A stretch of DNA of 64,000 nucleotides from Porogramme epimiltina (Eukaryota; Basidiomycota; Agaricomycetes; Polyporales; Polyporaceae), in assembly GCA_900155495.1 (NCBI GenBank), contig FTLJ01000476.1, forward strand, positions 22,942-86,941. Direction: 5' to 3'. This document shows positions 21,719-33,400 of the stretch, piece by piece. Made by a program: the position numbers and the translations under genes. Numbering within the stretch: the stretch's first letter is position 1; each line of letters begins with the position of its first letter. Below the pieces are notes generated by a model. It was not told the DNA's origin. It searched no databases and saw only the letters and a list, made by a program, of their open reading frames with translations.

Positions 21719-22241
21719 ATGAACACCGACCGCAACTCCCCAGCAATCTCAGACACGTCCTCAGACACGCCCAACGACCAAGAAATCGACATCGACGAAT
21801 ATACCCACGCTAGCGTCCGCGGCACCAGCCTCAGCAATCTCATCCACTCCGGCGGCCCGTTCGATCAGCTGAGCCACGCATTCTATGCAACTGGAAACGC
21901 TGCGCCGAAGCGTCGTTTGGGTGGGCTCGCGTTTGCGCCGATGAGCGCGATGCGCGATGCGAAGAGCCGCCGCAAGGATGTGCGTGGCGGGGGCGGGACG
22001 GGTGGCGGGTGGGACGCCGCGGGTCCTAGTGGGAGTCGTAGTCAGCGGGAGGATCTGGTGGACTCGAGCATTGTCGACCAGCTGCGTAGTCGTGAGTATC
22101 TGATTTCCGTGCTGAGCTAGTGTCTGTAGCGAAGCCAGCTTGGTGTGTATCACCGCGTTGAGCTGATCTGAATGTGTGCATACAGAGTTTGGGGACCCGT
22201 TCGATGACACGATCCTCAAGAAGGCAAATGAGAGCAAGTGA
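21719..22241 (+). CDS. Small acidic-to-basic orphan protein, function unknown
   Basis: Two exons (21719-22091 and 22186-22241) give 142 aa in frame. The N-terminal third is acidic and Ser/Thr-rich (NDQEIDIDEY). The middle has GTSLSNLIHSGGPFDQL and a basic patch (AMRDAKSRRKD), followed by a Gly-rich stretch and a short C-terminal block, FGDPFDDTILKKANES. It has no signal peptide, no membrane segment and no domain I recognise. The conserved-looking ends and correct splice signals suggest a real gene, probably a nuclear or cytosolic adaptor-like protein (inference). Confidence 0.6.
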
Positions 22242-23673
22242 TGTTTGTGATAGCCTGCTGGTGAGTCTATAGCGATATTCAGTGAATGATCGGTGTGAAT
22301 AATCGCCATCTTCTGGTTTAGGTCTCTCGCTTGTGTTCGTCCCGGATTCTGTGTATGAGCGATATTGTAACAACAACGGTGTACAAATAGATTGCGATTT
22401 CACTGGTCGTGCTGCATCGTGCGTGTCGTACCAACTCGCAACTAGTTTCCAACCCATCTCTTCCTCCAAGCTCGTCCTCTCATTCCCGTCCACGATCATA
22501 CCCACTGCTACCTGCTTTCACGACCTCCTAAACGCCTACGCCCATCTCGGCGTGCCCAAGTCTTTCCGCCCTCCCCTCGACGTTGCGTTCGATGCTCAGG
22601 TCACTAATGACTAGTCTTATCCCGTCCGCGACAATTGCAGACCCAATACTGTTCTCCGCACCATCTTCTACCAGCCCGACCGGGACACGGAGTCCCGCCA
22701 ACTCATTCGAATTTCGCGCTCGCGGTCCGACCCGGTCGGGATGGATCCGCCACGACACTCTCTGCCACCATACGCAAGCCGGTCGCTTCCTACCGCCCAG
22801 CCTACGCACAACACAAGCTCACCGTGTGGCGTGCTCCATGCACTGCCGATATCAATGTACGGTGGTGGCGGGCGTGGGCAAACTTCGCCGTACTTGCCCC
22901 ACGCGGCCTCTCCGTCGACCGTGGCCGGCCTTCGCGCAATTAGGGCCACCAGCGCAACAGTGATCGAGTGTGAATCCTGGGACTGTCGAGAGGGTATAGC
23001 CGCAGCTCGTTGGAAGATGATTTGGTAGGCATTCCACTCGCTCGAGACGATGTCGCGCTGGGTCTGTACCCGCACTTATGCTTGCTGCGCGTATAGGTGC
23101 AACCATAATGCCATTGTTCGTGGAAAGTCCTGTGATTATTCAGTATCGTGTTGAAGACCAATAGTACAGTATTTACTTGCTCTAAGGAACTCAGAATGTT
23201 TCATAAAACTATCCTTTAGACCATCGGCCCTTGAGCATCGTTTTGCGGCAGTGTGGGCGCCTCCGAGCAACACGCCTGAAAACCGACTGGGCTAATGCCT
23301 TTGCTCCAAATGACCACTAACTCTCTCCTGTCCACGCTGACATTCCCATGCCACCGCCACGCTGGAGTTTCGTTTCAAGATTTGAAGCATCGGCAGTCAC
23401 TCCCGGGGCCGCACGAAGCCCCCGGATCATGAATCCAATGATGTTCCCGGTGCCACCGCTACCATTAGATTGCACAAAAACAGCAGTTGATGGCTCCCCC
23501 ACTGGTACATATGCAACGACCGAACTCTCGTTGCCTGAATATGATCCTCCCCCAGCCTTCCCTATATTGACACCGCTAGGATGAGTTTTGACAATAGGGT
23601 AGCAGACCCTGGTTCATCTTGTTCTCAAGCGTTGCAGGTCATCCTTCTCGTCACTCCACGTTTACCCATCGAA
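22242..23673. other. Intergenic with weak coding signals
   Basis: Open pieces at 22333-22614 (plus) and about 22640-23028 (plus) could be exons of a short gene joined near 22600-22640, but no joint keeps a family-like frame. A frame at 23317-23502 (minus) is also unconvincing. I do not call a gene. Confidence 0.35.
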
Positions 23674-25236
23674 ATGCGAGACGTTCTACTCACGAGTGTA
23701 TTCTTCGGTAAGTAAATACATGGCGTACAGCAACACACAATACGACTCTTTCGCTAATAATTTGTACACCTCTCGAAACTCTTCACCCCGAAAACTGTTT
23801 CCCTTCAGGTATACTTTCTGCACTTGCCTTAACGTCGATATGCTTGCTTGTGTGAGTATCCAATATCTCGTCCTAGCTGTCGGACTCCTGAGTCTGATTT
23901 GGCACCCATCAGACGAAAGGCTCGCTCCCGGCTGTCTGCACGAGTGCTCCTCGCCGCCACAGCAACACTCTACTGTTCGACTTGCGTGCAATGGGCCTTC
24001 AACTTTTCTGCAACCCTCGCACAGGCGCAACATTTAAATGATCTTGCACCACGCGCCAATGACTCTTGCGTAACTCTCTCCCCACCAATTGCCGAAGACA
24101 ATCAAAAACCTCCCGAAGCATTCCTAGTATCAGGTCAATACTCTGCGTTCGCATCGGGCATAGCGCTGCTCATCAACGTGCGTTTCAATGGCCGATAAAA
24201 CCTTTGTGCACCAGGGCTAATGGTCACCAATTTTTCTTACAGGTTTTGGTGGGCGATGCTATCGTATGGTGGCGCGCATGGGTCCTATGGCAGCGTAACG
24301 CATTTGTCCGTGTTATCTGCGTTGTCCTACTTACACTGACGGCGGGTACGCACTAATGTCTGTGTTCGAGACCTAACCTGAACTTATTCATTTTCGTGTA
24401 GCGTTCGGCGTGATTGCGATCAGCCAATTCCCACGTAGTTTTATGCCAGGAATATTCTATGCCACAAACGCCATAGTTACGACTGCAATGGCACTTTCTC
24501 TTGTGTCGAATGCTTGTGCGACCGCACTAATAACGTACAAGGCATGGTGCACACCTCGACATTACTGATTTCTATTTGTATACATTTAACGAAATGGCTG
24601 TACAGGCGACTGCGGACCACGTTGAAGCAATACTTTGGAGACGAAAGGAATGACTCCTTGGTCCTCAAAGCATGTTCACTACTCATAGAATCAGGCATAG
24701 TATACTGCCTGATATGGGTGAGTCGACTGGTCCCATAACTAAGCTTTCGTAGCGTGTCAACATGTGCCTTGTGCCATGACAGACCATAGCCGCCGTCTGG
24801 TACGGCATATACCTCAAATTTGGCTCCATGAAGTCTTTGTCAAAAAGCTCTGGATGGCCCAGGGAATCGGAGAATATAGTAGTCGGGTATGTTGATGCGT
24901 GGCTCACCCCTGTCATTGTGAGCCTTGCCATGGACTTTAATGTGGATTACTTGATGCTCACACTTCTTTGGGGATCAGGCCGCCTATCCGATGCTTATCA
25001 TCATTCTTGTCGCGTTACGCAAATCGCAGCTTGCCCAGGCCCAGTTAGATGCCCTAAATTCTGCGTCAAGCGAGCCAGTCGATGTAAGCATTAGGTTCAC
25101 ATCCCCGCAGGCAAGTGGACTCGGAGGAGAGCCGGATTTGGAGGGAAACCTGCCCACTGTAGGGAAGGTGCGGGAGAAGGGCGCAATAGTGCCTCGCGAC
25201 TCGGAGGACAGCGAGCTGCATAGATGTAATCAGTGA
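23674..25236 (+). CDS. Seven-helix orphan membrane protein (Agaricomycete type)
   Basis: Several exons starting MRDVLLTSVFFG are joined through short introns after FFG, CLLV, LLIN, LTLTA, ALITYKA, LIW and TPVI. The product has about seven hydrophobic segments: ILSALALTSICLLV, LLAATATLYCSTCVQWAF, SAFASGIALLIN with VGDAIVWWRAWVLW, VICVVLLTLTA, ITTAMALSLVS-type helix, ACSLLIESGIVYCLIW and AYPMLIIILVAL. It ends in a ~75-residue hydrophilic tail. The helix-3 segment GDAIVWWRAWVLWQR is a hallmark of a large unnamed family of seven-helix proteins expanded in mushroom-forming fungi. A luminal loop between helices 2 and 3 carries a potential glycosylation site (NDS). It is receptor-like in layout, but no ligand or G-protein contact can be stated. 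Confidence 0.8.
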
Positions 25237-25697
25237 CTACTAGTGATTTCCGTGTATGTGCTGCACTATCCAATGTTGGTAATGGCCTGTTCACGCCCAG
25301 TCCAGTCGAGATATCGATAAAGCTACGCTATAGTACGACGTACTTATGGAAGTCCCACATTTGTCGGCATTCAGCAATACACACATACTTGCGATATGAG
25401 CATTTGTGTGCGCCAACTCCACGAAGAGCCTAGGGGGGTTCGCGTCGTGCACATCACGTGCTGTCCGCGTCGCGCTCGTCACTGTCGTCCGCAGCGCCGA
25501 GCGCGACTGCTCCAGACTGATGACCATGCTAGTTGACGTCGCCGACCCAGGTTCCTCTTCCTTTGCGACGGCTTCTGCCTCCTCCTTCTTGACTAGTGTC
25601 AGTTTCCCGCTGGGCTCTCGCCCCTAGGCACCCTACACCTACAGGCCCAGCTAACCGAAGCTCTTGGTGGCCCATTCCTTGAAGAACGACATTCAGC
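25237..25697. other. Intergenic, short frames only
   Basis: This is the spacer between the seven-helix protein and the zinc transporter. Frames at 25406-25627 (plus) and 25291-25527 (minus) overlap each other and show no family resemblance. It probably holds the zinc transporter promoter. Confidence 0.4.
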
Positions 25698-26920
25698 ATG
25701 GCGGGATTCTCTTCGGTCTTTGTTATGGCAATTTTGCTTGGGGCGGCATCTTTTGGGACAGGAATACTCCCTCTGGCGATAGCTTTCTCCAGTAAGTACT
25801 CTTGCGGACTTATTGCGTGAGGCTGACTAGGTTTACCCCACCCCTTCCGTAGAATCGTCCCTCGGCGCGCTCACCACCTTTGGGACCGGTCTGCTGTTGG
25901 GTGCTGCATTAGGAGTGGTCATACCCGAGTACGTAGGGAATCTCTCATACACAAGTACTCATTTCCTCATCGAACTCCTTCTCAGGGGCGTCGGGGCGGT
26001 CGCGGGTGCAGCGGAGTCAGCCGGGTTCCCAACGTCAACCGTCGCTATCTCTCTTATAATGGGATTCACGTTCATGCTCGTCGTAGAGCACCAGTTCTCC
26101 GGCTCGCACACCCACACTCCGCTAGGACAAGTCGACTCACAGCGGCCGAAGCCTACGACCACATCTTCTGTAGAGTTCGACGTCGAACTGGGGGACCTCG
26201 AGAACTCAGAAGCCTTCGACCAGGGCGGGCCCTCACGCCCCACCACAGACAACGAGACCCCCGAAACCCGCCAACGCGCGTACCCGCTCACACTTGGGCT
26301 CGTCGTGCACGCCCTGGCGGACGGACTCGCGCTCGGCTCAGCGGCATTTTCGGACGCTGGGAACGCTGCCACTGCGTCGGGCGGTTCCCTCGTGCCTTCG
26401 GGGCTCTCGATCGTCGTCTTCATCGCCCTCATAGTGCACAAGGGTATGCAGCCCTTCCCCTTCCACGCATGCTTGCTCGTTGCTAACTATGTCAATCGCA
26501 CAGCCCCGACGGCGCTCGCCCTGACGACGTCGCTGCTCTCGACGTCGTTGCCCGTCGCGCAGTGCAAGCGACACCTAGCTATCTTTAGCGCGTCGACCCC
26601 AGTAGGGACGCTGCTCTCCTACGCGGCTCTGTCGTTCTTTGGCGCGAGCGGACACGCCCATTGGCCCGGCATTGCGCTGCTATTCTCGGTGCGTCGATTT
26701 ACGTTTTCTCTGCACTCCGAGGAACGAGCGCACTGACTGCGTGTCGCAGGGCGGGTCGTTCTTGTACGTGGCGACAGTGCTGCAGCCTGCGCTGGCGCAT
26801 TCGCATGCGCCAGGAAGCGAAGAAGTCGGGGGGCGCACGAGGCTCTTGTTAACGATTGCTGGAATGTTGACGCCGTATGTGATCGCGTCTGTGTTCGGCG
26901 ACGATCATGGACATGCATGA
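25698..26920 (+). CDS. ZIP-family zinc transporter, ZIP9/SLC39A9-like
   Basis: The gene starts at 25698 (MAGFSSVFVMAILLGAASFG). Introns follow AFS, VIPE, the LIVHK block and LLFS, and the stop is at 26918-26920. The ZIP signature helix HALADGLALGSAAFS and the following helix with LIVHKAPTALALTTSLL are intact, giving the His, Asn/Asp-type and Glu/Lys metal-path residues of the ZIP9 group. GAALGVVIPEGVGAVAGA matches the SLC39A9 second helix. A ~100-residue cytosolic/luminal loop between helices 3 and 4 holds HTHTP and an acidic stretch, a usual place for metal sensing. The C-terminus ends in GDDHGHA. ZIP9 relatives sit in the Golgi or trans-Golgi and release zinc to the cytosol. Confidence 0.9.
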
Positions 26921-27619
26921 ACTGCTTGTGCGAGAAGAACACATGTATTATCGTAGCTGACGGGAGCAATGTGTACTTGGTAGAGGCCGCTCATACGGGT
27001 TTGCCAGTCGACACAGCCGCCGGTGACAAACCCCCGGCGATGACGCGGACGAGTTGTTTCCGACCCGCGGACGCGTATTTTTGCGGGTGGGGCCCTCGCC
27101 TGTGCGGTGACGTCAGCACGTACCAGACTCGCTCCAACGCGGTCGAACACGAGCGCTTTCCATGCCAACGCGAGTCTTGAGGGAAACGTCGGTCGGGCGC
27201 AGGCTGGTGGCGTTTGAAGCGTGTACTGGACGTCGATCCTTGTGTCGAAAGTCAAAATCGGGGGAACGGAGGGGACAAGAGCACGGCCATGTGCTCCAGC
27301 GCCGGGGCGGGCGGGATTGCCAGGCCGGGGTCGGAGGCCGCGGGCGCGTGTCTGTTGAACTTTGTTTCTCGCGCGTGTTGGATCGCGAGAGAGACGCCAT
27401 ATCGAGCCTCCCCTGCCCTCGCTCTCCTCGCATCCTCCGCCCACCCCCCACCCACGGCCCCCCCAGCCCTGCGCCGTCTGCCCCCCCGGCGTAGCACACG
27501 GCAGCCCTCCTTGCGTCACCGCCGACACTAGTTCCTCCGGCCACACGTCCAGCACAGCTCCCGGTGGCGCGACTTCTCCACCGCTTGCAGCCGCAGCTGA
27601 TCCCTCATTTCCCTCCACT
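26921..27619. other. Intergenic, GC-rich
   Basis: This spacer separates the zinc transporter from KRE6 and probably contains the KRE6 promoter and leader. Long frames on both strands (for example 26905-27660 minus) are GC-driven and run into the KRE6 leader; no gene is called. Confidence 0.4.
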
Positions 27620-29817
27620 ATGCCTCCGCCTCCGCGCAGGGTTCCTCCACCCACCACCATGCCCTCCAGTCAGTACTATGCCGTCCCCCAGACCCCTCCA
27701 AGCGGCAGCAGGGCCTACACCCAGTCCTTCCAGAACCCCCCACCACGACCGTCCACGAGCCATCTCAGCCAAAAGAACGACACAACTCAGGGAGTTGCGA
27801 CAGGCCAGATCGGGGGAGGCTACGGTCCATACTCGGTGAGTCGGTCAGCCGCCGTGGTTCGGCCGCATAACTTACACCCTCCGCAGTACGACCCCCAGCT
27901 GACGAGCGGCTCGCGGGCGTATGCCAACTCGAGGTTCAGCAATGCGCCTTCAGAAACGTCTCTGGGAACGACAAACGAAAAGGCGACGACGACCTCGGCT
28001 GCGCCATTGGCTGCCACCACGACTGTACAACAATATCCTTTCATGTGGAATACTCAGGATCCAGACCTAGACGACCCGCTCCACAATCCAGACCCCGTCC
28101 GCGACGCCGCCCTTGACCGCAGTTGCGCTCCCTTCTCATCACGAGGATGGATGAACGCCTCTGCTCTCTTTCTCATATGCGTCGGCATCATCGTCCTCTT
28201 CGCCGGATACCCCATCATCGACCACTATATCCACCAACCGCCCAAGACCGCCGGTTTCAATCTCGGCGGCATTAACTCTACCGGCCAAGTCCCTCAGCTG
28301 ACCAACTTCCCGTCCCTCATCGACACAGATACACCCTCGGACGCCCGCACACGGACAGGCGAGGATGGCAAGTCGTACAGCCTTGTGTTCAGCGACGAGT
28401 TCAACAAGGATGGCCGGACGTTCTACCCCGGTGACGACCCTTTCTGGGAGGCGGTCGACCTTTACTACTGGCCCACAGTCGACCTCGAATGGTACGACCC
28501 GGCCCAGATCACGACGAAGGACGGACAACTGGTCATCACGATGGAGGAGGTCCTGAATCACAACCTCAACTTCCGGAGCGGGATGTTGCAGGGATGGAAC
28601 AAGTTCTGTTTCACCACCGGGTACATTGAAGTACGCGTCAGCATGCCGGGCAGTCCGACAGCACCTGGACTGTGGCCCGCAGCCTGGACTATGGGCAACC
28701 TCGTGCGTGTTCATTTCCACCCTAACCCCATGGTCTCGTGCCTAAATATGCCCACAGGGCCGCGCCGGATACGGCGCCACCACGGAGGGGACATGGCCAT
28801 ACAGTTACGACTCATGCGACGTGGGCACGTTCCCGAACCAGACCGACGCCAGCGGCAACCCCTCGATCGTCAAGACCGGCGGCTCCGGCGGCTCACCACT
28901 CAGCTTCATGCCTGGCCAGAAGCTTTCCGCTTGCACATGCTCCGGCTCAGACCACCCAGGACCGTCAGTAAGCACAGGGCGCGGAGTACCGGAGATCGAT
29001 ATTTTCGAGACCCAGATCGACACCACGCGGTTCCAGGCCGAGGTCTCGCAGAGCTACCAGACGGCGCCCTACAACTACCAGTACGAGTTCGTGAACTCGT
29101 CCAGCACGACGCCCATCTACGACGAGTCGATCACACACTTCAACTCCTACAAGGGCGGCGTGTACCAGCAGGCCGTCTCCGCAGTCTCCGACATTGACAA
29201 TGCGAACTACGGTGGTAACGGCTACTCGACGTACGGCTTCGAGTGGTGGTCGGACCAGAGCAACCGGCAAGATGGGTACATCACTTGGTACTCCGGCGGC
29301 GAGAGGATGTGGACAATGACTGCGGATACTATCGGTGCGGACTCCACGGCGGAGATCAGCGCGCGTATAGTCCCCGAGGAGCCAATGGTGAGTTTCATTC
29401 CGCCTAGTCGGATCGGAAGTGTATGCTGATGGGTGGGATAGTACATTATCTTCAACCTCGGAATGTCTCGTGAGTTCATTTGAGCCTTCCTCGCAGTTAA
29501 TGTGGCTCTAACAGCCTCCAAGCTGGATTCCAGAAGCAGGACTTCACGCACCTCACTTTCCCAGTGCAGATGTTCATCGACTATGTTCGGGTGTACCAGC
29601 GTGATGACGTGATCAGCGAAGACTCGACGTCGTGCAACCCTTCCTCGCGGCCTACGGCTAACTACATCAACCAGTGCGTGTTTCCTCTATTTCGGCGCTT
29701 CTGCGTCCACTAATCCCGCATTGTAGGCACTCGAACGCGTACTCAAATCCGAATCTCACAACATGGGATCAGGCAGGGTACACGTTCCCCCGGAACTCAA
29801 AGTACGATGGCTGTTAG
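27620..29817 (+). CDS. KRE6: Beta-1,6-glucan synthesis-associated protein (KRE6/SKN1 family, GH16-like)
   Basis: Six exons (27620-27835, 27887-28702, 28758-29387, 29442-29469, 29523-29673, 29727-29817) give 643 aa. The protein is a type II membrane protein of the secretory pathway needed for cell wall beta-1,6-glucan. Parts in order: a ~170-residue cytoplasmic Pro/Ser-rich tail, one membrane anchor (NASALFLICVGIIVLFAGY), then a GH16-like lectin/hydrolase domain from about residue 240. Landmarks are LVFSDEFNKDGRTFYPGDDPFWEAVDL, TTKDGQLVITMEE, LQGWNKFCFTTGYIEV, GLWPAAWTMGNLGRAGYGAT and the catalytic-type EIDIFETQ (ExDxxE). The end has MFIDYVRVYQ and a Cys-containing tail. The first intron is 51 nt and keeps the frame open if retained. 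The upstream frame toward 27362 has no ATG of its own, so 27620 is preferred. Confidence 0.93.
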
Positions 29818-30474
29818 TGGCCGCATGTCCTGATTCTATGCACTCCCCACATTTCCGCTGCTACCCACACACGTTCCCGCCATCATTCCTTGCATTTCAC
29901 GAGCTGTGCACGATCTGTTACGATGCATTCATGTACGCGTATACAACCCGAGGACTACTGTAGAGTACAACCCATCTTTGCTAGCTGCGCTCCAGAGGGC
30001 ACCCTTTCACTCCGTTTCTTCAACCACCCATCTTTCAGACCCTCCCGGAGCGTTGGACGCTTTTTGCATCTTGAAAACATTTATTACCTACGCTCTTGGG
30101 ACAGCTACCCCGGATCTTCTACGACACAAGCGCGGACAGTCCTTAGCGCGTGCGCGCTAACTGCCCACGTTCTTGTCTTGCTTTCACGAACTCGATAGAA
30201 TCCATAATGATATTCCTCGGCACGACATCTACTGCATGCCGATCGCCGGCAAGTTTGCCTTGTTCGTTGGAAGAGAAAGTAGTGAACGGAGTCGGGTGGT
30301 CAGAACGTCAATTAAATAAATAGTCACGTGATGCGGGCTCTCACTCAGGGCATGTATCGGCGCGAGACTTGCTCTCTTCTGCATGCATCCTCCACCCCGC
30401 CCTGCTACACACTCTCCTCTCCTTCCCAGGACGAGTCATCCCCGCCTCAGGCCTCACTTCTGTCTCTACGACGC
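29818..30474. other. Intergenic, no gene recognised
   Basis: This is the spacer between KRE6 and the SUMO protease on the same strand, AT-rich in its right half. Only short frames were seen. Confidence 0.45.
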
Positions 30475-33400
30475 ATGCACAACTCGCCATACTTCAATGC
30501 GGCTCGTCGCCAAGCCCCCCGTTCCGCCGGTGGTCCGCCTTCAAACCTCCGGGACGCGTCGAACGCCTCTGTATCACAGGAGAAGTATGTGGGCTCGTAT
30601 GTATGCGTAGCTGAAGAGGTAGTTGACTCATCTGTGGGGCTTGTAGCGGACCATGGAAGGTGCCGCCCACCACAATCCCTAAGCCGGTGCGTCTTTTGCT
30701 CCTCCCTCTCTTTCTTGTGGCCCTCATACTATCCCGCAGGGCACATCACGCGCTGCCGCGGCTAATCCGTACACTGCGAGCGCGATGAAAGACAACCTCG
30801 CTACCGGTGCCAATCGAACGGCGAGCCGAACGGTCCTCAACAGCAGCACCGGCCGCCCACATAATAATGCGTCATCCGAGCCACCCTCCAAGAAGCAGAA
30901 GCGAAACCACCCTTCAAGTCCAGAGGAGAGGAGAACGTCCAAGCATTCCCCTGTTGCAGGTGAGTAGCCACCGCCTGCGGCAAGCTCTACCCCACCCTTC
31001 ACTCGACGCTGTTCCGGGAAATGGACCATGCTCAACGTGCGTCACAGCGGGGAAGGGCAAGGGCATCGCACTACCCGCTTGGTCCACACGTGGAAAGGCG
31101 GATGCGGACTCGGAGCCGATCATCATCGAAGACGACGAGGAAGAGGACACAGGCCAGCGCCTGCCCCGAGGGAAGACAGGCCTCCACTCGACATCGCCCG
31201 ATCCCATCGACTGCTTCACCGAGGAGCCAGAGAACGAGAAGAATGATAGCCGCATAGCCAAGGACGGACCAGCCACACTCTCGCTCCAGCGTAAAGTGGC
31301 ACAGGCGCGCAAGAGCCGGACACCGAGCGTGGGTGTGCCTGAACAAGAGCACATCGATGTTGACGCGCTCAGCGACGACATCGAGGACGCGTCCGGCTTT
31401 GATGACCTAGACGAAGACAAGCCCGCGTTGTCGCGGAGGAACATGACACCCAGCGGGCGGAGCATGATCCCGGCGGGGACAGTGGCGAAGACTCGGCTCG
31501 CCTTCCTGGGTTTGGGGGAGTCGTCGACGAATGGGAAGGGCCAGGGTGGATCGTGGTCCAAGGAGGAGTCGGTCACTCCCCAGTTCCGGAATCTCTTGGA
31601 GTACATAAAGGAGCCCTCCAAGACGAAGCCTGAGCCTGAGCTGAAGATCGAGAAGCTCCTCCAGTCGAGACGTAAGAAGATGCAGCCAAAAGGTGGGGCA
31701 AGCCCGCCCAAGGTCCGTTTCAATTTAGCTTGTAGTGCGCGGGTGTCAACGGTATTCAATGCAGCCCGTGCAGAGTCTGGCCCAATTCAATCAGCACCAG
31801 GTTGAACAGCCACTTGATTCTGTGGCGACGTCATCTTCGGGTTTCAAACCACCCTCAAGACTGCCTCTCGAGTCTTACTCGATAGGATGTGATTTGAGGG
31901 AGAACTCGGACTCTACGCTCCCAGTGGCCTGGGTTGACGTTCAACGTAAACCTCAACAGCGCACAAACATGTTGAAACTTTTCAAAGGTTCCGAGGATCA
32001 AATCCCCGCATTTTCTTGGCGCTTGGATCGCGACTTCGATGAGTTCCAGGTGAGTTTAGTCAAGCTGCCACTGTCGTAATTCGTACTGAACACCTATCAT
32101 AGTACACCAATGATTCGGTTATCAAGTCGGCGACCGACCCTCATGTCATAATCCAGCTCAAGACCACGAGGTCTTTTAGGGCGACAGGAATGAACAAGGA
32201 GACTTGTGTGGCAGGTGTGTATGTTCATTTCGTCGTCCATCGGATTACGGCTGAAGTTTTTATTCCCTAGGTTCGTCGCATCAAAAGGGGCTTGTCACTC
32301 TCAACTTTATGACTCGACACTCGAACTTCGCCAACGGGAATAGTTACACGAATCTTGTGAATGCCATCAAACAAGAGATCCACAAGAAGCCACAGGTCCT
32401 CGAGTGAGTATTTTTGACTCTTTCTCCTGCAATTATAAATCGATACTCATGTAAGATAGCGTGCATGCGACTAAGGCGTGTTTGGAGCTAGTCCAGAACG
32501 CCGCGGCGGCAGTCAATGCTGGACACTCTACTCGTCGCAGTGCTCAGTCGCGTCCATCTCCAGCCTCAGCAGGTCCCTCCAATAGTGCGAGTGAGTCATC
32601 GACACACGCCTCCGACCGTGCGTCGACGTCTGCGCCACCTTCTCGGTCAGTCTCCTCGGTTAATGAACATAAGCAATCGCACACTCACATATGCTCTCCC
32701 AGGACATATGGTAAAATTGCGCCTGAACGAAGATCAGCCCGGTTGAAATTATCCCCGACGCCTGACCCTGATGAACTGTGAGCACCTTCTTGTTAGCTGC
32801 TTTCGATACCTGATCACACGTCCTCTAGCGTGCTAGTATATCCGCCTTCTGGTACCGGTGCGGTGAATATCACTAGAGGGGATTTGAAGCGGTTGGACGC
32901 GGGACAGTACCTGAATGATACCTTGATTGAATTTGGGCTGAAGTGAGCAAGACCTTACCCGCCTGATGTGGGTACGCTACTCACCATTTCTTCAGGCTAT
33001 GGTTAGATGATCTGCGGAAGACTCAGCCCGAGCTTGCTGATCAAGTCCACGTCTTCAACTCGTTCTTTTACAAGATGCTGACCACAGATAAGAAATCGTG
33101 CGTTCCTCGTTGCTATATGCATCATTGTGCTCCTCGATACTAATCATATATAGTGTGGAAGCGTCGTACCCAAGTGTGCGAAAGTGGACATCGAAGGTAG
33201 ATCTCTTCAAGAAGAAATACATCATTGTTCCTGTCAACGAGAAGTACGTTAAGTCAGTGTGTCGTCCATGAGCTTAGCTAAGGCAGAATATTATTAGCTT
33301 TCACTGGTACCTTATGATGATCGAGAATCCAAGCAATATGCTGCACCCTGGGCCTCCCTGCCACGTTCCTTTGACACGGAAGCGGAAACGAGATTCCAAC

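Noticed and set aside
22333..23028. Two-exon gene in the 22-23 kb spacer
   Set aside because: The frames on either side of the possible intron do not join in a way that resembles any protein, and minus-strand frames of equal length overlap.
26905..27660. 251-codon minus frame
   Set aside because: Gly/Ala/Arg-rich shadow opposite the KRE6 leader and GC-rich spacer, with no family resemblance.
30914..31759. 281-codon minus frame
   Set aside because: It is antisense to the disordered part of the SUMO protease; the Ser-rich composition follows from the acidic and basic codons on the other strand.
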